Shown here piece by piece: positions 1 through 8,505 of a stretch of 64,000 bases of DNA. The DNA comes from Gryllotalpicola protaetiae (GTDB lineage Bacteria > Actinomycetota > Actinomycetes > Actinomycetales > Microbacteriaceae): NCBI RefSeq assembly GCF_003627055.1, contig NZ_CP032624.1:3162001-3226000 (forward strand), in the 5' to 3' direction. The position numbers and the translations under genes were made by a program. Positions within the stretch are counted from its first letter, which is position 1; each line of letters begins with the position of its first letter. The notes beneath the pieces are model-generated. The model did not search any database. It had not been told where the DNA came from and worked only from the letters and a program-made list of their open reading frames with translations.

Positions 1-3000
1 CGCGGCTGCGGCTCGGCCAGTACAAGGAGGCGGTCGAGGCTGCCGCCGAGTTCCGCGACATCTTCGGCAAAGACAACTTCTTCGCCGAGATCATGGACCA
101 CGGCCTCGGCATCGAGCGCCGCATCATGGGCGACCTCATCAAGCTCGCGAAAGATCTCGGGCTGCCGCTGGTGGCCACGAACGACCTGCACTACACGCAT
201 GCGGAGGACCACACGAGCCACGCGGCGCTCCTGTGCGTGCAGTCCGGCTCGACGCTGAACGACCCGAACCGCTTCAAGTTCGACGCGGACGAGTTCTACC
301 TCAAGACGCCGGAGCAGATGCGGCAGATCTTCCGCGATCATCCGGATGCCTGCGACAACACGCTCGCCATCGCCGAGCGCTGCCACGTCGAGTTCGACAC
401 GAAGGCGAGCTACATGCCGCGCTTCCCCGTGCCGGAGGGCGAGACCGAGGCGAGCTGGTTCGTGAAAGAGGTCAACTCCGGCCTTGAGAAGCGCTACCCG
501 GCAGGCATCCCCGAGAAGGTGCGGGCGCAGGCCGACTACGAGATCGGCATCATCACCCAGATGGGCTTCCCCGGCTACTTCCTCGTGGTCGCCGACTTCA
601 TCAACTGGTCGAAGAACAACGGCATCCGCGTGGGTCCCGGCCGTGGCTCCGGCGCCGGCTCGATGGCGGCATACGCCATGCGCATCACCGACCTCGACCC
701 GCTGCAGCACGGCCTGATCTTCGAGCGCTTCCTCAACCCCGATCGCGTCTCGATGCCCGACTTCGACGTCGACTTCGACGACCGGCGCCGCCTCGAGGCG
801 GTCAAGTACGTCACCGAGAAGTACGGTTCCGAGCGCGTGGCGCAGATCGTCACCTACGGCACCATCAAGGCGAAGCAGGCCCTGAAGGACGCCGGCCGCG
901 TGCTCGGCTTCCCCTTCTCCATGGGCGAGAAGCTCACGAAGGCGATGCCGCCCGCGGTGATGGGGAAGGACATCCCGCTCGGCGACATCTTCCGCAAAGA
1001 CGCGCCGCGCTTCAAAGAGGCCGTCGACATCCGCGCCGTTATCGAGGCCGACCCCGAGGCCAAGACCGTGTTCGACACGGCGCTCGGCCTCGAGGGCCTC
1101 AAGCGCCAGTGGGGCGTGCACGCCGCCGGCGTCATCATGTCGAGCCACCCGATCATCGACGTCATCCCGATCATGAAGCGGGAGCAGGACGGGCAGATCG
1201 TCACCCAGTTCGACTATCACGCCGCCGAGGCGCTGGGTCTCATCAAGATGGACTTCCTAGGCCTCAGGAACCTGACGATCATCAGCGACGCCCTCGACAA
1301 CATCAAGGCCAACACGGGCACCGAGCTCGACCTCGAGGGCCTCGCCCTCGACGACCGGCCCGCATACGAACTGCTGACCCGTGGCGACACCCTCGGTGTC
1401 TTCCAGCTCGACGGCGGCCCGATGCGCGCGCTGCTGCGGCAGATGAAGCCCGACAACTTCGAAGACATCTCGGCGCTCATCGCCCTGTACCGCCCGGGCC
1501 CGATGGGCGCGAACTCGCACATCAACTACGCGCTGCGCAAGAACGGCCTGCAAGAGGTCACCCCGATCCACCCCGAGCTCGCAGAGCCGCTCAAAGACAT
1601 CCTGGACACGAGCTACGGCCTGATCATCTATCAGGAGCAGGTCATGGCCATCGCGCAGAAGGTCGCCGGCTTCTCGCTCGGCCAGGCCGACATCCTGCGC
1701 CGCGCGATGGGCAAGAAGAAGAAGTCGGAGCTCGACAAGCAGCAGGCGGGCTTCTACGAGGGCATGCAGGAGCGCGGCTACTCGAAGTCCGCGATGGACA
1801 AGCTGTGGGAGATCCTGCTGCCGTTCTCCGACTACGCCTTCAACAAGGCGCACTCGGCCGCATACGGCGTCGTCTCCTACTGGACCGCATATCTCAAGGC
1901 CCATTACCCCGCCGAGTACATGGCCGCGCTGCTGACCAGCGTCGGCGACTCGAAGGACAAGATGGCGATCTACCTCAACGAGTGCCGCCGCATGGGCATC
2001 AAGGTGCTGCCGCCCGACGTGAACGAGTCGATCGGGTTCTTCGCGGCCGTCGGCTCCGACATCCGCTTCGGCCTCGGCGCCGTGCGCAACGTCGGCATGA
2101 ACGTCGTCGACGGCATCGTCGCCGCCCGCACCGAGAAGGGCCGCTTCGAGTCGTTCCACGACTTCCTGAAGAAGGTGCCGCTGCACGTCGCGAACAAGCG
2201 CACCGTCGAGTCGCTCATCAAGGCGGGCGCGTTCGACTCGTTCGGCGCGAGCAGGCGCGCGCTGCTCGAGATCCACGAGGGCGCCGTCGAGTCGGTCGTG
2301 AACGAGAAGCGCGTCGAGGCTACCGGGCAGGCGGGCTTCGATTTCGACATGCTCATGGCGGATGCCTCGGCCGACGCCGGCACCGGCCCGATCTCGGTCG
2401 TGCCCGATCGACCGGAGTGGAGCAAGCGCGACAAGCTCGCCTTCGAGCGCGAGATGCTCGGGCTCTACGTCTCCGACCATCCCCTGGCGGGGCTCGAGCT
2501 CGACCTCGCGAAGCAGGCGTCGACGTCGATCGCCGACCTCACGGGCTCCGAGGCCACGCAGGACGGCGACCAGGTGACGATCGCGGGCCTCGTGACCGGC
2601 GTCCAGCACCGCGTCGCCAAGCAGTCAGGGAACCAGTACGGGATCATCAGCGTCGAGGACTTCGGCGGCGAGATCCAGGTCATGTTCATGGGCAAGGCGT
2701 ATCAGGAGTTCGCGCCCGCACTGACCGCCGACTCGATCGTGACCGTACGCGGCCGCGTGTCGATGCGCGACGACGGCATGAACCTGCACGCCTACAACCT
2801 CGTCACGCTGCAGTTCGAGCAGTCGAGCGGGGTCTCAGGTCCTCTCGTCCTCACGATGCCAGAGCATCGGGCGACCGTCGACGTCGTCACCGAGCTCGGC
2901 GACGTGCTGATCCGGCACGCCGGCGCGAACGAGGTGCGCCTCAGGCTCACCCGCGGGGGAGTCGCGCGCATCTTCGAGCTGCCCTACCAGGTCTCCGTCA

Positions 3001-3056
3001 CCCCTGACCTGTTCGGCGAGCTCAAGGGGCTCCTGGGGCCGGCGTGCCTGGCGTGA
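1..3056 (+). CDS. dnaE: DNA polymerase III subunit alpha, 5'-truncated by window edge
   Basis: Replicative polymerase catalytic subunit. The frame is open from base 3, so the true start lies upstream and about 150 N-terminal residues, most of the PHP domain, are missing from view. The palm carries the PDFDVDFDD motif near nt 757-783, holding two catalytic aspartates, and IKMDFLGLRN near nt 1240-1270 supplies the third acidic region. A C-terminal OB-fold (nt about 2570-2820, starting VTIAGLVTGV) and a tail rich in hydrophobic strands complete the usual DnaE1 layout. No frameshift is seen. The gene lies just ahead of hisD, which appears to have its own promoter. The assignment is certain; only the 5' boundary is unknown. 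Confidence 0.97.
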   Translation, partial: RLRLGQYKEAVEAAAEFRDIFGKDNFFAEIMDHGLGIERRIMGDLIKLAKDLGLPLVATNDLHYTHAEDHTSHAALLCVQSGSTLNDPNRFKFDADEFYLKTPEQMRQIFRDHPDACDNTLAIAERCHVEFDTKASYMPRFPVPEGETEASWFVKEVNSGLEKRYPAGIPEKVRAQADYEIGIITQMGFPGYFLVVADFINWSKNNGIRVGPGRGSGAGSMAAYAMRITDLDPLQHGLIFERFLNPDRVSMPDFDVDFDDRRRLEAVKYVTEKYGSERVAQIVTYGTIKAKQALKDAGRVLGFPFSMGEKLTKAMPPAVMGKDIPLGDIFRKDAPRFKEAVDIRAVIEADPEAKTVFDTALGLEGLKRQWGVHAAGVIMSSHPIIDVIPIMKREQDGQIVTQFDYHAAEALGLIKMDFLGLRNLTIISDALDNIKANTGTELDLEGLALDDRPAYELLTRGDTLGVFQLDGGPMRALLRQMKPDNFEDISALIALYRPGPMGANSHINYALRKNGLQEVTPIHPELAEPLKDILDTSYGLIIYQEQVMAIAQKVAGFSLGQADILRRAMGKKKKSELDKQQAGFYEGMQERGYSKSAMDKLWEILLPFSDYAFNKAHSAAYGVVSYWTAYLKAHYPAEYMAALLTSVGDSKDKMAIYLNECRRMGIKVLPPDVNESIGFFAAVGSDIRFGLGAVRNVGMNVVDGIVAARTEKGRFESFHDFLKKVPLHVANKRTVESLIKAGAFDSFGASRRALLEIHEGAVESVVNEKRVEATGQAGFDFDMLMADASADAGTGPISVVPDRPEWSKRDKLAFEREMLGLYVSDHPLAGLELDLAKQASTSIADLTGSEATQDGDQVTIAGLVTGVQHRVAKQSGNQYGIISVEDFGGEIQVMFMGKAYQEFAPALTADSIVTVRGRVSMRDDGMNLHAYNLVTLQFEQSSGVSGPLVLTMPEHRATVDVVTELGDVLIRHAGANEVRLRLTRGGVARIFELPYQVSVTPDLFGELKGLLGPACLA

Positions 3057-3064
3057 GTCGCCGG

Positions 3065-3070
3065 TAGGCT
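3065..3070 (+). promoter_or_regulatory. Probable -10 element of hisD
   Basis: TAGGCT ends 9 bases before the hisD ATG and no ribosome-binding site lies between, so a leaderless or near-leaderless transcript is inferred. Confidence 0.45.
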
Positions 3071-3079
3071 TAACGGCCT

Positions 3080-4384
3080 ATGCGCACCATCGACCTGCGC
3101 GGAATCGACCTGGCGACGGCCGATCTCCGCACCCTGGTTCCTCGCCCCGTCGTCAATGTCGAGGTGGCGTCGCAGGCCGCGGCCGAGCTGATCGCGGCGG
3201 TGCGAGAGCGCGGCTCGAGTGCGCTTCTCGATCAGAGCGAGCGCTTCGACGGCATCCGCCCGCCGGCCCTGCGCGTGCCGAGCGAAGCGATCCTGGCCGC
3301 AGTCGACGGGCTCGACCCGACGGTGCGCGCGGCCCTCGACGAGGCGATCGTGCGCGTGCGCAAGGGCAGCGCCGCGCAGGTGCCGCCGCCGCAGACCACC
3401 ACCTTCGCCGACGGTGCGACGGTCGTGCAGCGCTGGCAGCCCGTCGACCGCGCGGGCCTCTACGTGCCCGGCGGCAAGGCGCCGCTCGCGTCGAGCGTCG
3501 TGATGAACGTCGTGCCCGCTCAGGCCGCCGGCGTGCGATCGCTCGCCCTCGCGAGCCCCGCGCAGAAGGAGTTCGGAGGCCTGCCGCACCCGACGATCCT
3601 CGCGGCGGCCGGCCTGCTCGGCGTCGACGAGGTCTGGGCGATGGGCGGCGCCGGAGCGATCGGCGCGCTCGCCTACGGTGTGCCCGACGCCGGCCTCGCG
3701 CCCGTGCAGATCATCACCGGCCCCGGCAACATCTATGTCGCCGCCGCCAAGCGGCTGGTGCGCGGCGTCGTCGGCATCGATTCAGAGGCCGGCACGACCG
3801 AGATCCTGATCATCGCCGACGAGACCGCGAGCCCCGCGCTCGTCGCGGCCGACCTGCTCAGCCAGGCCGAGCACGACGAGGCGGCGGCGAGCGTCCTGGT
3901 CACCGATTCGACCGAATTGGCGGATGCCGTGGCCGAGGTTCTCGAGCAGCGGGCCGCCGACACCGCGAACTCCGAGCGCGCCGCGACGGCGCTCGCCGGC
4001 CCGCAGTCGGCGATCATCCTCGTCGAGGACGAGATCGTCGCCGCGGCGATCAGCAACGCGTACGGCCCCGAGCACCTCGAACTGCACACCGTGAACCCGC
4101 ACGCGACGCTCGCGAACATCGCGGACGCCGGCGCGATCTTCCTCGGCGGCTACTCGCCGGTGAGCCTCGGCGACTACATGGCCGGCTCGAACCACGTGCT
4201 GCCGACCGGCGGCGCCGCGCGCTACTCGGCCGCGCTCGGCGCATACTCGTTCCTGCGCCCGCAGCAGGTCATCGAGTACGACCGGGCTGCGCTGGCCGAG
4301 CTGCACGACCGCATTGTCTCGCTCGCCGATGCCGAGTCGCTCCCCGCGCACGGCGAGGCGATCACGGCCAGGTTCGAGGGTTAG
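3080..4384 (+). CDS. hisD: Histidinol dehydrogenase
   Basis: Catalyses the last two steps of histidine synthesis, L-histidinol to L-histidine, with two NAD+ and a bound zinc ion. The length of 434 residues is normal. Visible signatures are GPGNIYVAAAKR (214-225), SQAEHDE (261-267) and EHLELH (331-336), which hold the zinc and catalytic residues of the family, and GSNHVLPT near the C-terminus. The ATG is preceded by TAGGCT and not by a Shine-Dalgarno sequence. The rest of the his operon is not visible downstream, where nrdR follows after 9 bases. That nrdR seems to have its own -10 inside the hisD stop region argues for separate transcription. Confidence 0.96.
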   Translation: MRTIDLRGIDLATADLRTLVPRPVVNVEVASQAAAELIAAVRERGSSALLDQSERFDGIRPPALRVPSEAILAAVDGLDPTVRAALDEAIVRVRKGSAAQVPPPQTTTFADGATVVQRWQPVDRAGLYVPGGKAPLASSVVMNVVPAQAAGVRSLALASPAQKEFGGLPHPTILAAAGLLGVDEVWAMGGAGAIGALAYGVPDAGLAPVQIITGPGNIYVAAAKRLVRGVVGIDSEAGTTEILIIADETASPALVAADLLSQAEHDEAAASVLVTDSTELADAVAEVLEQRAADTANSERAATALAGPQSAIILVEDEIVAAAISNAYGPEHLELHTVNPHATLANIADAGAIFLGGYSPVSLGDYMAGSNHVLPTGGAARYSAALGAYSFLRPQQVIEYDRAALAELHDRIVSLADAESLPAHGEAITARFEG

Positions 4385-4387
4385 GGT
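4382..4387 (+). promoter_or_regulatory. Probable -10 element of nrdR
   Basis: TAGGGT overlaps the hisD stop codon and ends 6 bases before the nrdR ATG. There is no ribosome-binding site between them, which fits a leaderless start. Confidence 0.5.
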
Positions 4388-4393
4388 TCCGGC

Positions 4394-4855
4394 ATGTTCT
4401 GCCCGTTCTGCCGCCACCCTGACTCCCGCGTGATCGACTCGCGCACGAGTGACGACGGCCTCTCGATCCGGCGTCGCAGGCAGTGCCCCGAGTGTGGCCG
4501 CCGCTTCTCGACGATCGAGACCGCGAGCCTCAACGTGATCAAGCGCTCGGGCGTCGTCGAGCCGTTCAGCCGCGAGAAGGTCATCGCGGGGGTGCGCAAG
4601 GCGTGCCAGGGTCGACCGGTGACCGACACCGACCTCGCGGTCCTCGCGCAGAAGGTGGAGGAGACCATCCGGGCCACCGGCGCCTCCCAGATCGACGCCA
4701 ACGAGATCGGCGTCGCCGTGCTGCCCGAGCTGCGCGAGCTCGACGAGGTCGCGTTCCTGCGCTTCGCGAGCGTCTATCTGGCCTTCGACTCGCTCGACGA
4801 CTTCGAGTCGGCGATCGGCCAGCTGCGTCGCGACCACGCGCCGGCATCCGAATAG
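4394..4855 (+). CDS. nrdR: Transcriptional repressor NrdR
   Basis: Zinc-finger and ATP-cone repressor of ribonucleotide reductase genes. The 153 residues match the family length. The N-terminal zinc ribbon has CPFC (3-6) and CPEC (31-34), followed by the basic IRRRRQ stretch, and the ATP-cone runs from about residue 46 to 136 ([16 protein letters not shown] onward). Known family members bind nucleotides through the cone and NrdR boxes upstream of nrd operons. No nrd operon lies in this window, so its targets are elsewhere. The start follows a TAGGGT hexamer directly. Confidence 0.96.
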   Translation: MFCPFCRHPDSRVIDSRTSDDGLSIRRRRQCPECGRRFSTIETASLNVIKRSGVVEPFSREKVIAGVRKACQGRPVTDTDLAVLAQKVEETIRATGASQIDANEIGVAVLPELRELDEVAFLRFASVYLAFDSLDDFESAIGQLRRDHAPASE

Positions 4856-4861
4856 CCCCGA

Positions 4862-4867
4862 TATTCT
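4862..4867 (+). promoter_or_regulatory. Probable -10 element of pyrD
   Basis: TATTCT ends 9 bases before the pyrD ATG and there is no evident ribosome-binding site. Confidence 0.4.
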
Positions 4868-4876
4868 GATCTCGGC

Positions 4877-5914
4877 ATGTACCGGATCATCTTCAACCTC
4901 GTCTTCAAGCGTATGGACCCGGAACGGGCCCACCACCTCGCCTACGTGTTCATCCAGGTGATCCAGGCGCTCGGGCTGTCTCAGCTCGTGCACGACTTCA
5001 CCCGCCCGCGCACCGACATCACCGTACATACCCTCGGCCGCACCTTCGAGACGCCGTTCGGCCTCGCGGCCGGGTTCGACAAGGACGGCAAGATCGTCAT
5101 GGGCCTCGGCGGCCTCGGCTTCGGCCACGTCGAGGTCGGCACCCTCACCGCGATCGCCCAGCCGGGGAATCCGAAGCCGCGGCTGTTCCGGCTGATCGCC
5201 GATGGCGCCCTCATCAACCGCATGGGCTTCAACAACCACGGCGCGGCCGCTGCGGCACAGCGGCTGCGGCACGTCGAGCGACTGCGCCCGCGCCCCGTGC
5301 TCGGCGTCAACATCGGCAAGAGCCGGGTCGTCGAGGTCGACGACGCGCTGCACGATTACCGCGAGTCCGCGTCGGTGCTGGCTCCGGTCGCCGACTACCT
5401 CGCCGTCAATGTGTCGTCGCCGAACACGCCCGGTCTGCGCGGCCTGCAGGAGATCGAGAAGCTCGCCCCCATCCTCGAGACCGTCCGACTGCATTCGGCA
5501 GGAACTCCGGTGCTCGTCAAGATCGCTCCGGACCTCAGCGATGACGAGGTGGTACGCATTGCGGGCCTGGCCGTCGATGTCGGCCTCGACGGCATCATCG
5601 CGACGAACACGACGATCGCGCGCGACGGCTTGGGGCTCGCGACGGATGCTTCGGCGGTCGCCGCTCTCGGCCCCGGCGGTCTGTCGGGGGCGCCGCTCGC
5701 CCCGCGCTCGCTCGAGGTGCTGAAGCTCATCCGCGAGCATGTGCCGGCGACGATGTGCGTGATCTCCGTCGGCGGCGTGCGCACCGCAGCCGATGTCGCC
5801 GAGCGCCTCGCCGCGGGCGCGACCCTCGTGCAGGGCTACAGCGAGTTCATCTACTCAGGGCCGCTCTGGGTGCGTTCGATCAACCGCGGCCTCGACAAGC
5901 TGCTGAAGAAGTAG
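4877..5914 (+). CDS. pyrD: Dihydroorotate dehydrogenase (quinone), class 2
   Basis: Oxidises dihydroorotate to orotate in pyrimidine synthesis, passing electrons to membrane quinone. The 345 residues include the N-terminal amphipathic extension typical of membrane-associated class 2 enzymes (about 1-40). FMN-binding segments include AAGFDKDG (64-71) and NRMGFNNHG (114-122), and NVSSPNTPGLR (178-188) holds the catalytic serine. A C-terminal SVGGVRT plus QGYSEFIYSGP segment closes the barrel. It is transcribed with or just after nrdR; the gap is 21 bases and contains its own TATTCT hexamer. Confidence 0.96.
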   Translation: MYRIIFNLVFKRMDPERAHHLAYVFIQVIQALGLSQLVHDFTRPRTDITVHTLGRTFETPFGLAAGFDKDGKIVMGLGGLGFGHVEVGTLTAIAQPGNPKPRLFRLIADGALINRMGFNNHGAAAAAQRLRHVERLRPRPVLGVNIGKSRVVEVDDALHDYRESASVLAPVADYLAVNVSSPNTPGLRGLQEIEKLAPILETVRLHSAGTPVLVKIAPDLSDDEVVRIAGLAVDVGLDGIIATNTTIARDGLGLATDASAVAALGPGGLSGAPLAPRSLEVLKLIREHVPATMCVISVGGVRTAADVAERLAAGATLVQGYSEFIYSGPLWVRSINRGLDKLLKK

Positions 5915-5946
5915 CGGAGGCCTGCGCGCGGGAGCCGGTGCCCTGA

Positions 5947-6016
5947 GGGAAGGGATCCGGCCCGCATGCCCGCGTGTCGCGGACTCGCGCACGGCGTGCC
6001 GCCCGAATCCCTTCCG
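5947..6016. repeat. 70-bp interspersed REP-like repeat, copy 1
   Basis: The ends are imperfectly inverted (GGGAAGGGATCCG against CGAATCCCTTCCG). The interior shares GTGTCGC and GGCGTG blocks with two further copies of 70-71 bp at 8416-8485 and 53700-53770. It lies between the convergent 3' ends of pyrD and the HTH gene. Confidence 0.6.
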
Positions 6017-6039
6017 CCATGGGCGCGCACTCTCAGCCC

Positions 6040-6618
6040 TCAGGCTCGGCCTTCAGGCGCTGCAGGAGCGCCCGTGGGGCGTGCCCAGTAGCCCCAGGGG
6101 AAGGTGTTGTGGCGGATCAGCTGCCAGCCGTCCGCCGTCAGCCTGCCGCGCGAGCCGGTTCCCCAGACTACGCGCTGGTGCTCCCACTGCTCATCGGATT
6201 TCTCCAGCACGTGGTGCAGTGTGCCGTAGTCGACCGAGTGCCAGCCGTGGCGGCCGGCTTCGGCAAGTGCCGCCATCTCGTCGAATGCGGTGACCGGCGA
6301 CAGAACCCGGCGCGAGCCCGTCGCTACGGGCGCCGGCGAGGTGCCGAAGCGCTGCTGCGCAGCCTGCTTGCTGACGCCGAGCACACGGCCGATCGCATCC
6401 CAGCTGTGGCCGGCGCTGCGCGCCCCGCTGATCGACTCGCGCAGTAGGCGGCTGGCCTCCTCTGAAGCGACCCGCGCCGAGTCGACGAGGGTGAGGGCGG
6501 CCGCCGGCTCGGTCTCGAGGGCGCCGCCGAGGCCATGGGGCGTGCGGATCACCGCGTCGGCCACTGCGTCGCGGATAGCCTGCGCCTCAGCCTCCGTCAC
6601 CGCCTGCGCGGCGGTCAT
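6040..6618 (-). CDS. Small helix-turn-helix protein, function unknown
   Basis: A 192-residue protein with a clear helix-turn-helix (HSWDAIGRVLGVSKQAAQQR, about 71-90), of the kind found in sigma-factor region 4 and AsnC-like regulators. The C-terminal half (WHSVDYGTLHHVLEKSD, then WGYWARP) has no domain I recognise. Its start overlaps the end of the upstream small membrane-protein gene by 4 bases (ATGA), so the two are translationally coupled. Two inverted repeats upstream of that gene pair could be operators for this protein; this autoregulation is inference. DNA binding is likely, the target is unknown. Confidence 0.75.
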   Translation of the reverse strand: MTAAQAVTEAEAQAIRDAVADAVIRTPHGLGGALETEPAAALTLVDSARVASEEASRLLRESISGARSAGHSWDAIGRVLGVSKQAAQQRFGTSPAPVATGSRRVLSPVTAFDEMAALAEAGRHGWHSVDYGTLHHVLEKSDEQWEHQRVVWGTGSRGRLTADGWQLIRHNTFPWGYWARPTGAPAAPEGRA

Positions 6619-6884
6619 CGCTGGTTGTCCGTGTCGGGTGGCAGTTCGCCGAGCGGGTCGAGGTCGTCGAGGCGACGGCGGCCATTGCGATGGCGTGTGG
6701 CGCGCAGTTCGGCTCCGGCGAACACGCAGAACCCGAGCATGAGGGCGATCGAGGCGCCGTAGACGAGGCCGAGCACAAAATCGGGAACGCCGTCGAAGCG
6801 GCCGATCACGGTGACGGCGAGGATCGGCACGACCACGAGCGGCAGAAGCGCCGCAGCTGCTGGACGAGGGGACGAGGTCTTCAT
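6615..6884 (-). CDS. Small two-helix membrane protein
   Basis: An 89-residue protein with two hydrophobic segments (about 10-28 and 34-58) and a charged, Arg-rich cytoplasmic tail. No family is recognised. It is the first gene of a two-gene unit with the HTH protein, overlapping it by 4 bases. The ATG is 6 bases downstream of a minus-strand TAGGTT, with no ribosome-binding site, indicating leaderless transcription. Its job is unknown; pairing with a DNA-binding protein suggests a small membrane-linked regulatory unit, but that is only context. Confidence 0.7.
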   Translation of the reverse strand: MKTSSPRPAAAALLPLVVVPILAVTVIGRFDGVPDFVLGLVYGASIALMLGFCVFAGAELRATRHRNGRRRLDDLDPLGELPPDTDNQR

Positions 6885-6890
6885 GCTGTC

Positions 6891-6896
6891 AACCTA
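6891..6896 (-). promoter_or_regulatory. Probable -10 element of the membrane-protein/HTH pair
   Basis: Minus-strand TAGGTT ends 6 bases before the ATG at 6884. It is embedded in a GTCAA-N7-TTGAC inverted repeat (6888-6904), so an operator could overlap the promoter. Confidence 0.5.
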
Positions 6897-6914
6897 TGAT
6901 TGACGACGTGGTCT

Positions 6915-6931
6915 GTCAAGAGAATCTTGAC
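6915..6931. promoter_or_regulatory. Perfect inverted repeat, likely operator
   Basis: GTCAAGA-GAA-TCTTGAC: 7-bp perfect arms with a 3-bp spacer, lying about 20-35 bases upstream of the predicted -10 of the membrane-protein/HTH gene pair. The related GTCAA-N7-TTGAC repeat overlaps that -10. Confidence 0.55.
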
Positions 6932-6962
6932 GCAGAACCGCGCCGTCGGCTGACCGTTCCCG

Positions 6963-7250
6963 CTAGCTCAGATCCTCCTCCGCCCCCCAACGTCCGAGCG
7001 CGATGATCGCCTCGCGCAACGCGAACCCGCGATCGGTCAGTGCGTAGGCCCGGGTGTTGTGGCGCAGGGGCAGGCGGGACAGCACACCGGCCGCTTCGAG
7101 CTCGCGCAGGCGCGTGGCGAGGATGTTCGTCGGCACTCCGAGATCGCGTTGCAAGTGCTGCGGCGGTTGTTCCGTTGCCTCATCCGCCGCGTGGTGTGAG
7201 CTTGGGGAATCGGGGGAGGGATCGATGGAGATCACACACGTTGTCCTCAC
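6963..7250 (-). pseudogene. HxlR-type regulator, N-terminally truncated remnant
   Basis: From LQRDLG (residue 33 of the open frame, about nt 7154) to the stop the protein matches the C-terminal part of HxlR-family winged-helix regulators: LGVPTNILATRLRELEAAGV, then YALTDRGFALREAIIALGRWG. The preceding 32 codons show no HxlR features, so about 50 residues with the first DNA-binding helices are gone. The lost part is replaced by sequence that overlaps the start of the divergent VOC gene. Known HxlR proteins need the whole winged helix, so this is probably non-functional. A short expressed protein cannot be excluded. Confidence 0.7.
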
Positions 7251-7860
7251 AACACGTGCGCTCGACGAGACGGCCGCCTTCTACGCGGGCGTGCTCGGAC
7301 TGCACGTGGTGCGCGAGCCCGGGGAGGTGACGGTGGCGATCGGCTCGAGCGTGCTCGTCTTCCAAGAGGACACGGATGCCGCGGGCGATCAGCACCTCGC
7401 CTTCACGATCCCGACGGGGTCGTTCGCAGCGGCGCGAGGTTGGCTCGAGGCGCGGGTACCCCTGCTCGGCCTCGGCGGGGTCGACGAGTTCGACGGGCCG
7501 CCGAGCTGGAACTCGAGCTCGCTGTACTTCTACGGGCCAGACGGCTCGATTCTCGAGCTGATCGAACGGCGCGACCTCGACAACGCGGTGGCAGGCGACT
7601 TCGGGCCCCAGCAGCTTCTCTGCGTCAGCGAGATCGGCCTCGCTGTGCCTGACGTGCTCGCAACCGCGGCCGAGCTTGCGGCAGCGGGGATCGAGCCGTA
7701 CGCGAACCCGCCAGGCGAATCGTTCGCCCCGGTCGGAGACGTGCACGGGTTGCTGATCCTGGTGGCGCCCGGTCGCCCGTGGTTCCCGACGCAGAGCCGC
7801 ACGGCCGCCCTATCGCGGCTCAAGGTGAGCCTCGCTGGCGGGCGCGTGCTCAGGTTCTGA
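7225..7860 (+). CDS. VOC (glyoxalase/bleomycin-resistance) family protein, two-module
   Basis: A 211-residue protein with two VOC half-domains: MEITHVVLTTRALDETAAFYAGVLGL at the N-terminus and a second module from about residue 130 (LCVSEIGLAVPDV onward). YFYGPDGSILELIER (about 101-115) carries the typical C-terminal metal-ligand Glu of the first module. The ATG at 7225 is chosen because GGGGGAGGG sits just upstream and because it begins the VOC fold. The open frame extends further upstream without homology. The substrate cannot be told. It is divergent from the truncated HxlR gene, which may once have controlled it. Confidence 0.8.
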   Translation: MEITHVVLTTRALDETAAFYAGVLGLHVVREPGEVTVAIGSSVLVFQEDTDAAGDQHLAFTIPTGSFAAARGWLEARVPLLGLGGVDEFDGPPSWNSSSLYFYGPDGSILELIERRDLDNAVAGDFGPQQLLCVSEIGLAVPDVLATAAELAAAGIEPYANPPGESFAPVGDVHGLLILVAPGRPWFPTQSRTAALSRLKVSLAGGRVLRF

Positions 7861-7868
7861 GCGGCTGC

Positions 7869-8393
7869 TCATTTCTCCCAGACATCGACGGGCGGCAATC
7901 CGCGCGCCGCTCGCGCCCGGTTCGTGATCTGCTGCACGACAGCCGTCTTGCGCTTCGTGTAGTCGGCGCCGTCGACGCTCTCTGCCGCTGCCGCCCGCTT
8001 CGCCGCGGCATAGAGCTCGCGCTCGTCATCGTGGGTCAGCAGCCAGTCGCGGAAGATGCGCTGGTTCGCGCCCTCCCAGAGCTCAGGCCGGAAGAAATGG
8101 GCGTGGTGCGTGCGATTGCCCGCTGCATCTCGACGCACGAACGTGACTCGATTCGCTGGACCGCCGGCGTTGAGACTCCACCCGAGTTCTTCGAGTGAGG
8201 CGCGATGCCGATCGACATCGCCCTCGCCGGTGCGGCGAACAGCGATGTCGATGAGCGGCTTCGCGATGAGCCCGGGAACCGAAGTCGAGCCCATGTGCTC
8301 GATCAGCCACGCGGGCTCGATGCGGCGCAGCTCGGCGGCGGCCACCGCGAACATCGTCGGCCAATCGGAGTCGTAGTTCACCAGCTCGATCAC
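7869..8393 (-). CDS. GrpB/UPF0157 family protein
   Basis: A 174-residue protein of the GrpB (UPF0157) family, related to the nucleotidyltransferase fold. Signatures are VNYDSDWPTMFAVAAAELR (5-23), EHMGSTSVPGLIAKPLIDI (32-50) and THHAHFFRPELWE (about 94-106). AAGGAG lies just upstream of the ATG. The biochemical role of the family is not settled. It stands alone; a copy of the 70-bp repeat lies just upstream. Confidence 0.85.
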   Translation of the reverse strand: MIELVNYDSDWPTMFAVAAAELRRIEPAWLIEHMGSTSVPGLIAKPLIDIAVRRTGEGDVDRHRASLEELGWSLNAGGPANRVTFVRRDAAGNRTHHAHFFRPELWEGANQRIFRDWLLTHDDERELYAAAKRAAAAESVDGADYTKRKTAVVQQITNRARAARGLPPVDVWEK

Positions 8394-8415
8394 GGATGTC
8401 TCCTTGCGCTCCCAG

Positions 8416-8485
8416 CGGAAGAGATTCGCGCCTCCCGGCGGTGTGTCGCAACCCGGCGCACGGCGCGTCCCTCGAATCCCTTCCG
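8416..8485. repeat. 70-bp interspersed REP-like repeat, copy 2
   Basis: Ends CGGAAGAGATTCG and CGAATCCCTTCCG are near-perfect inverted repeats. The interior has CCCGGCGGTGTGTCGC and GGCGCGTC, shared with copies at 5947-6016 and 53700-53770. It fills the gap between the grpB start and the RNase H stop. Confidence 0.7.
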
Positions 8486-8505
8486 GAAGAAAGGCGGGGC
8501 GGCGG

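Noticed and set aside
1109-3007. A 632-codon open frame inside dnaE in another frame
   Set aside because: It is Arg/Ala/Pro/His-rich, has no domain, and lies wholly within a strongly conserved gene; GC-rich third positions leave such frames open.
3782-5740. A 652-codon minus-strand frame opposite hisD, nrdR and pyrD
   Set aside because: It spans three conserved genes, has no start context or family match, and shows the composition of an antisense shadow.
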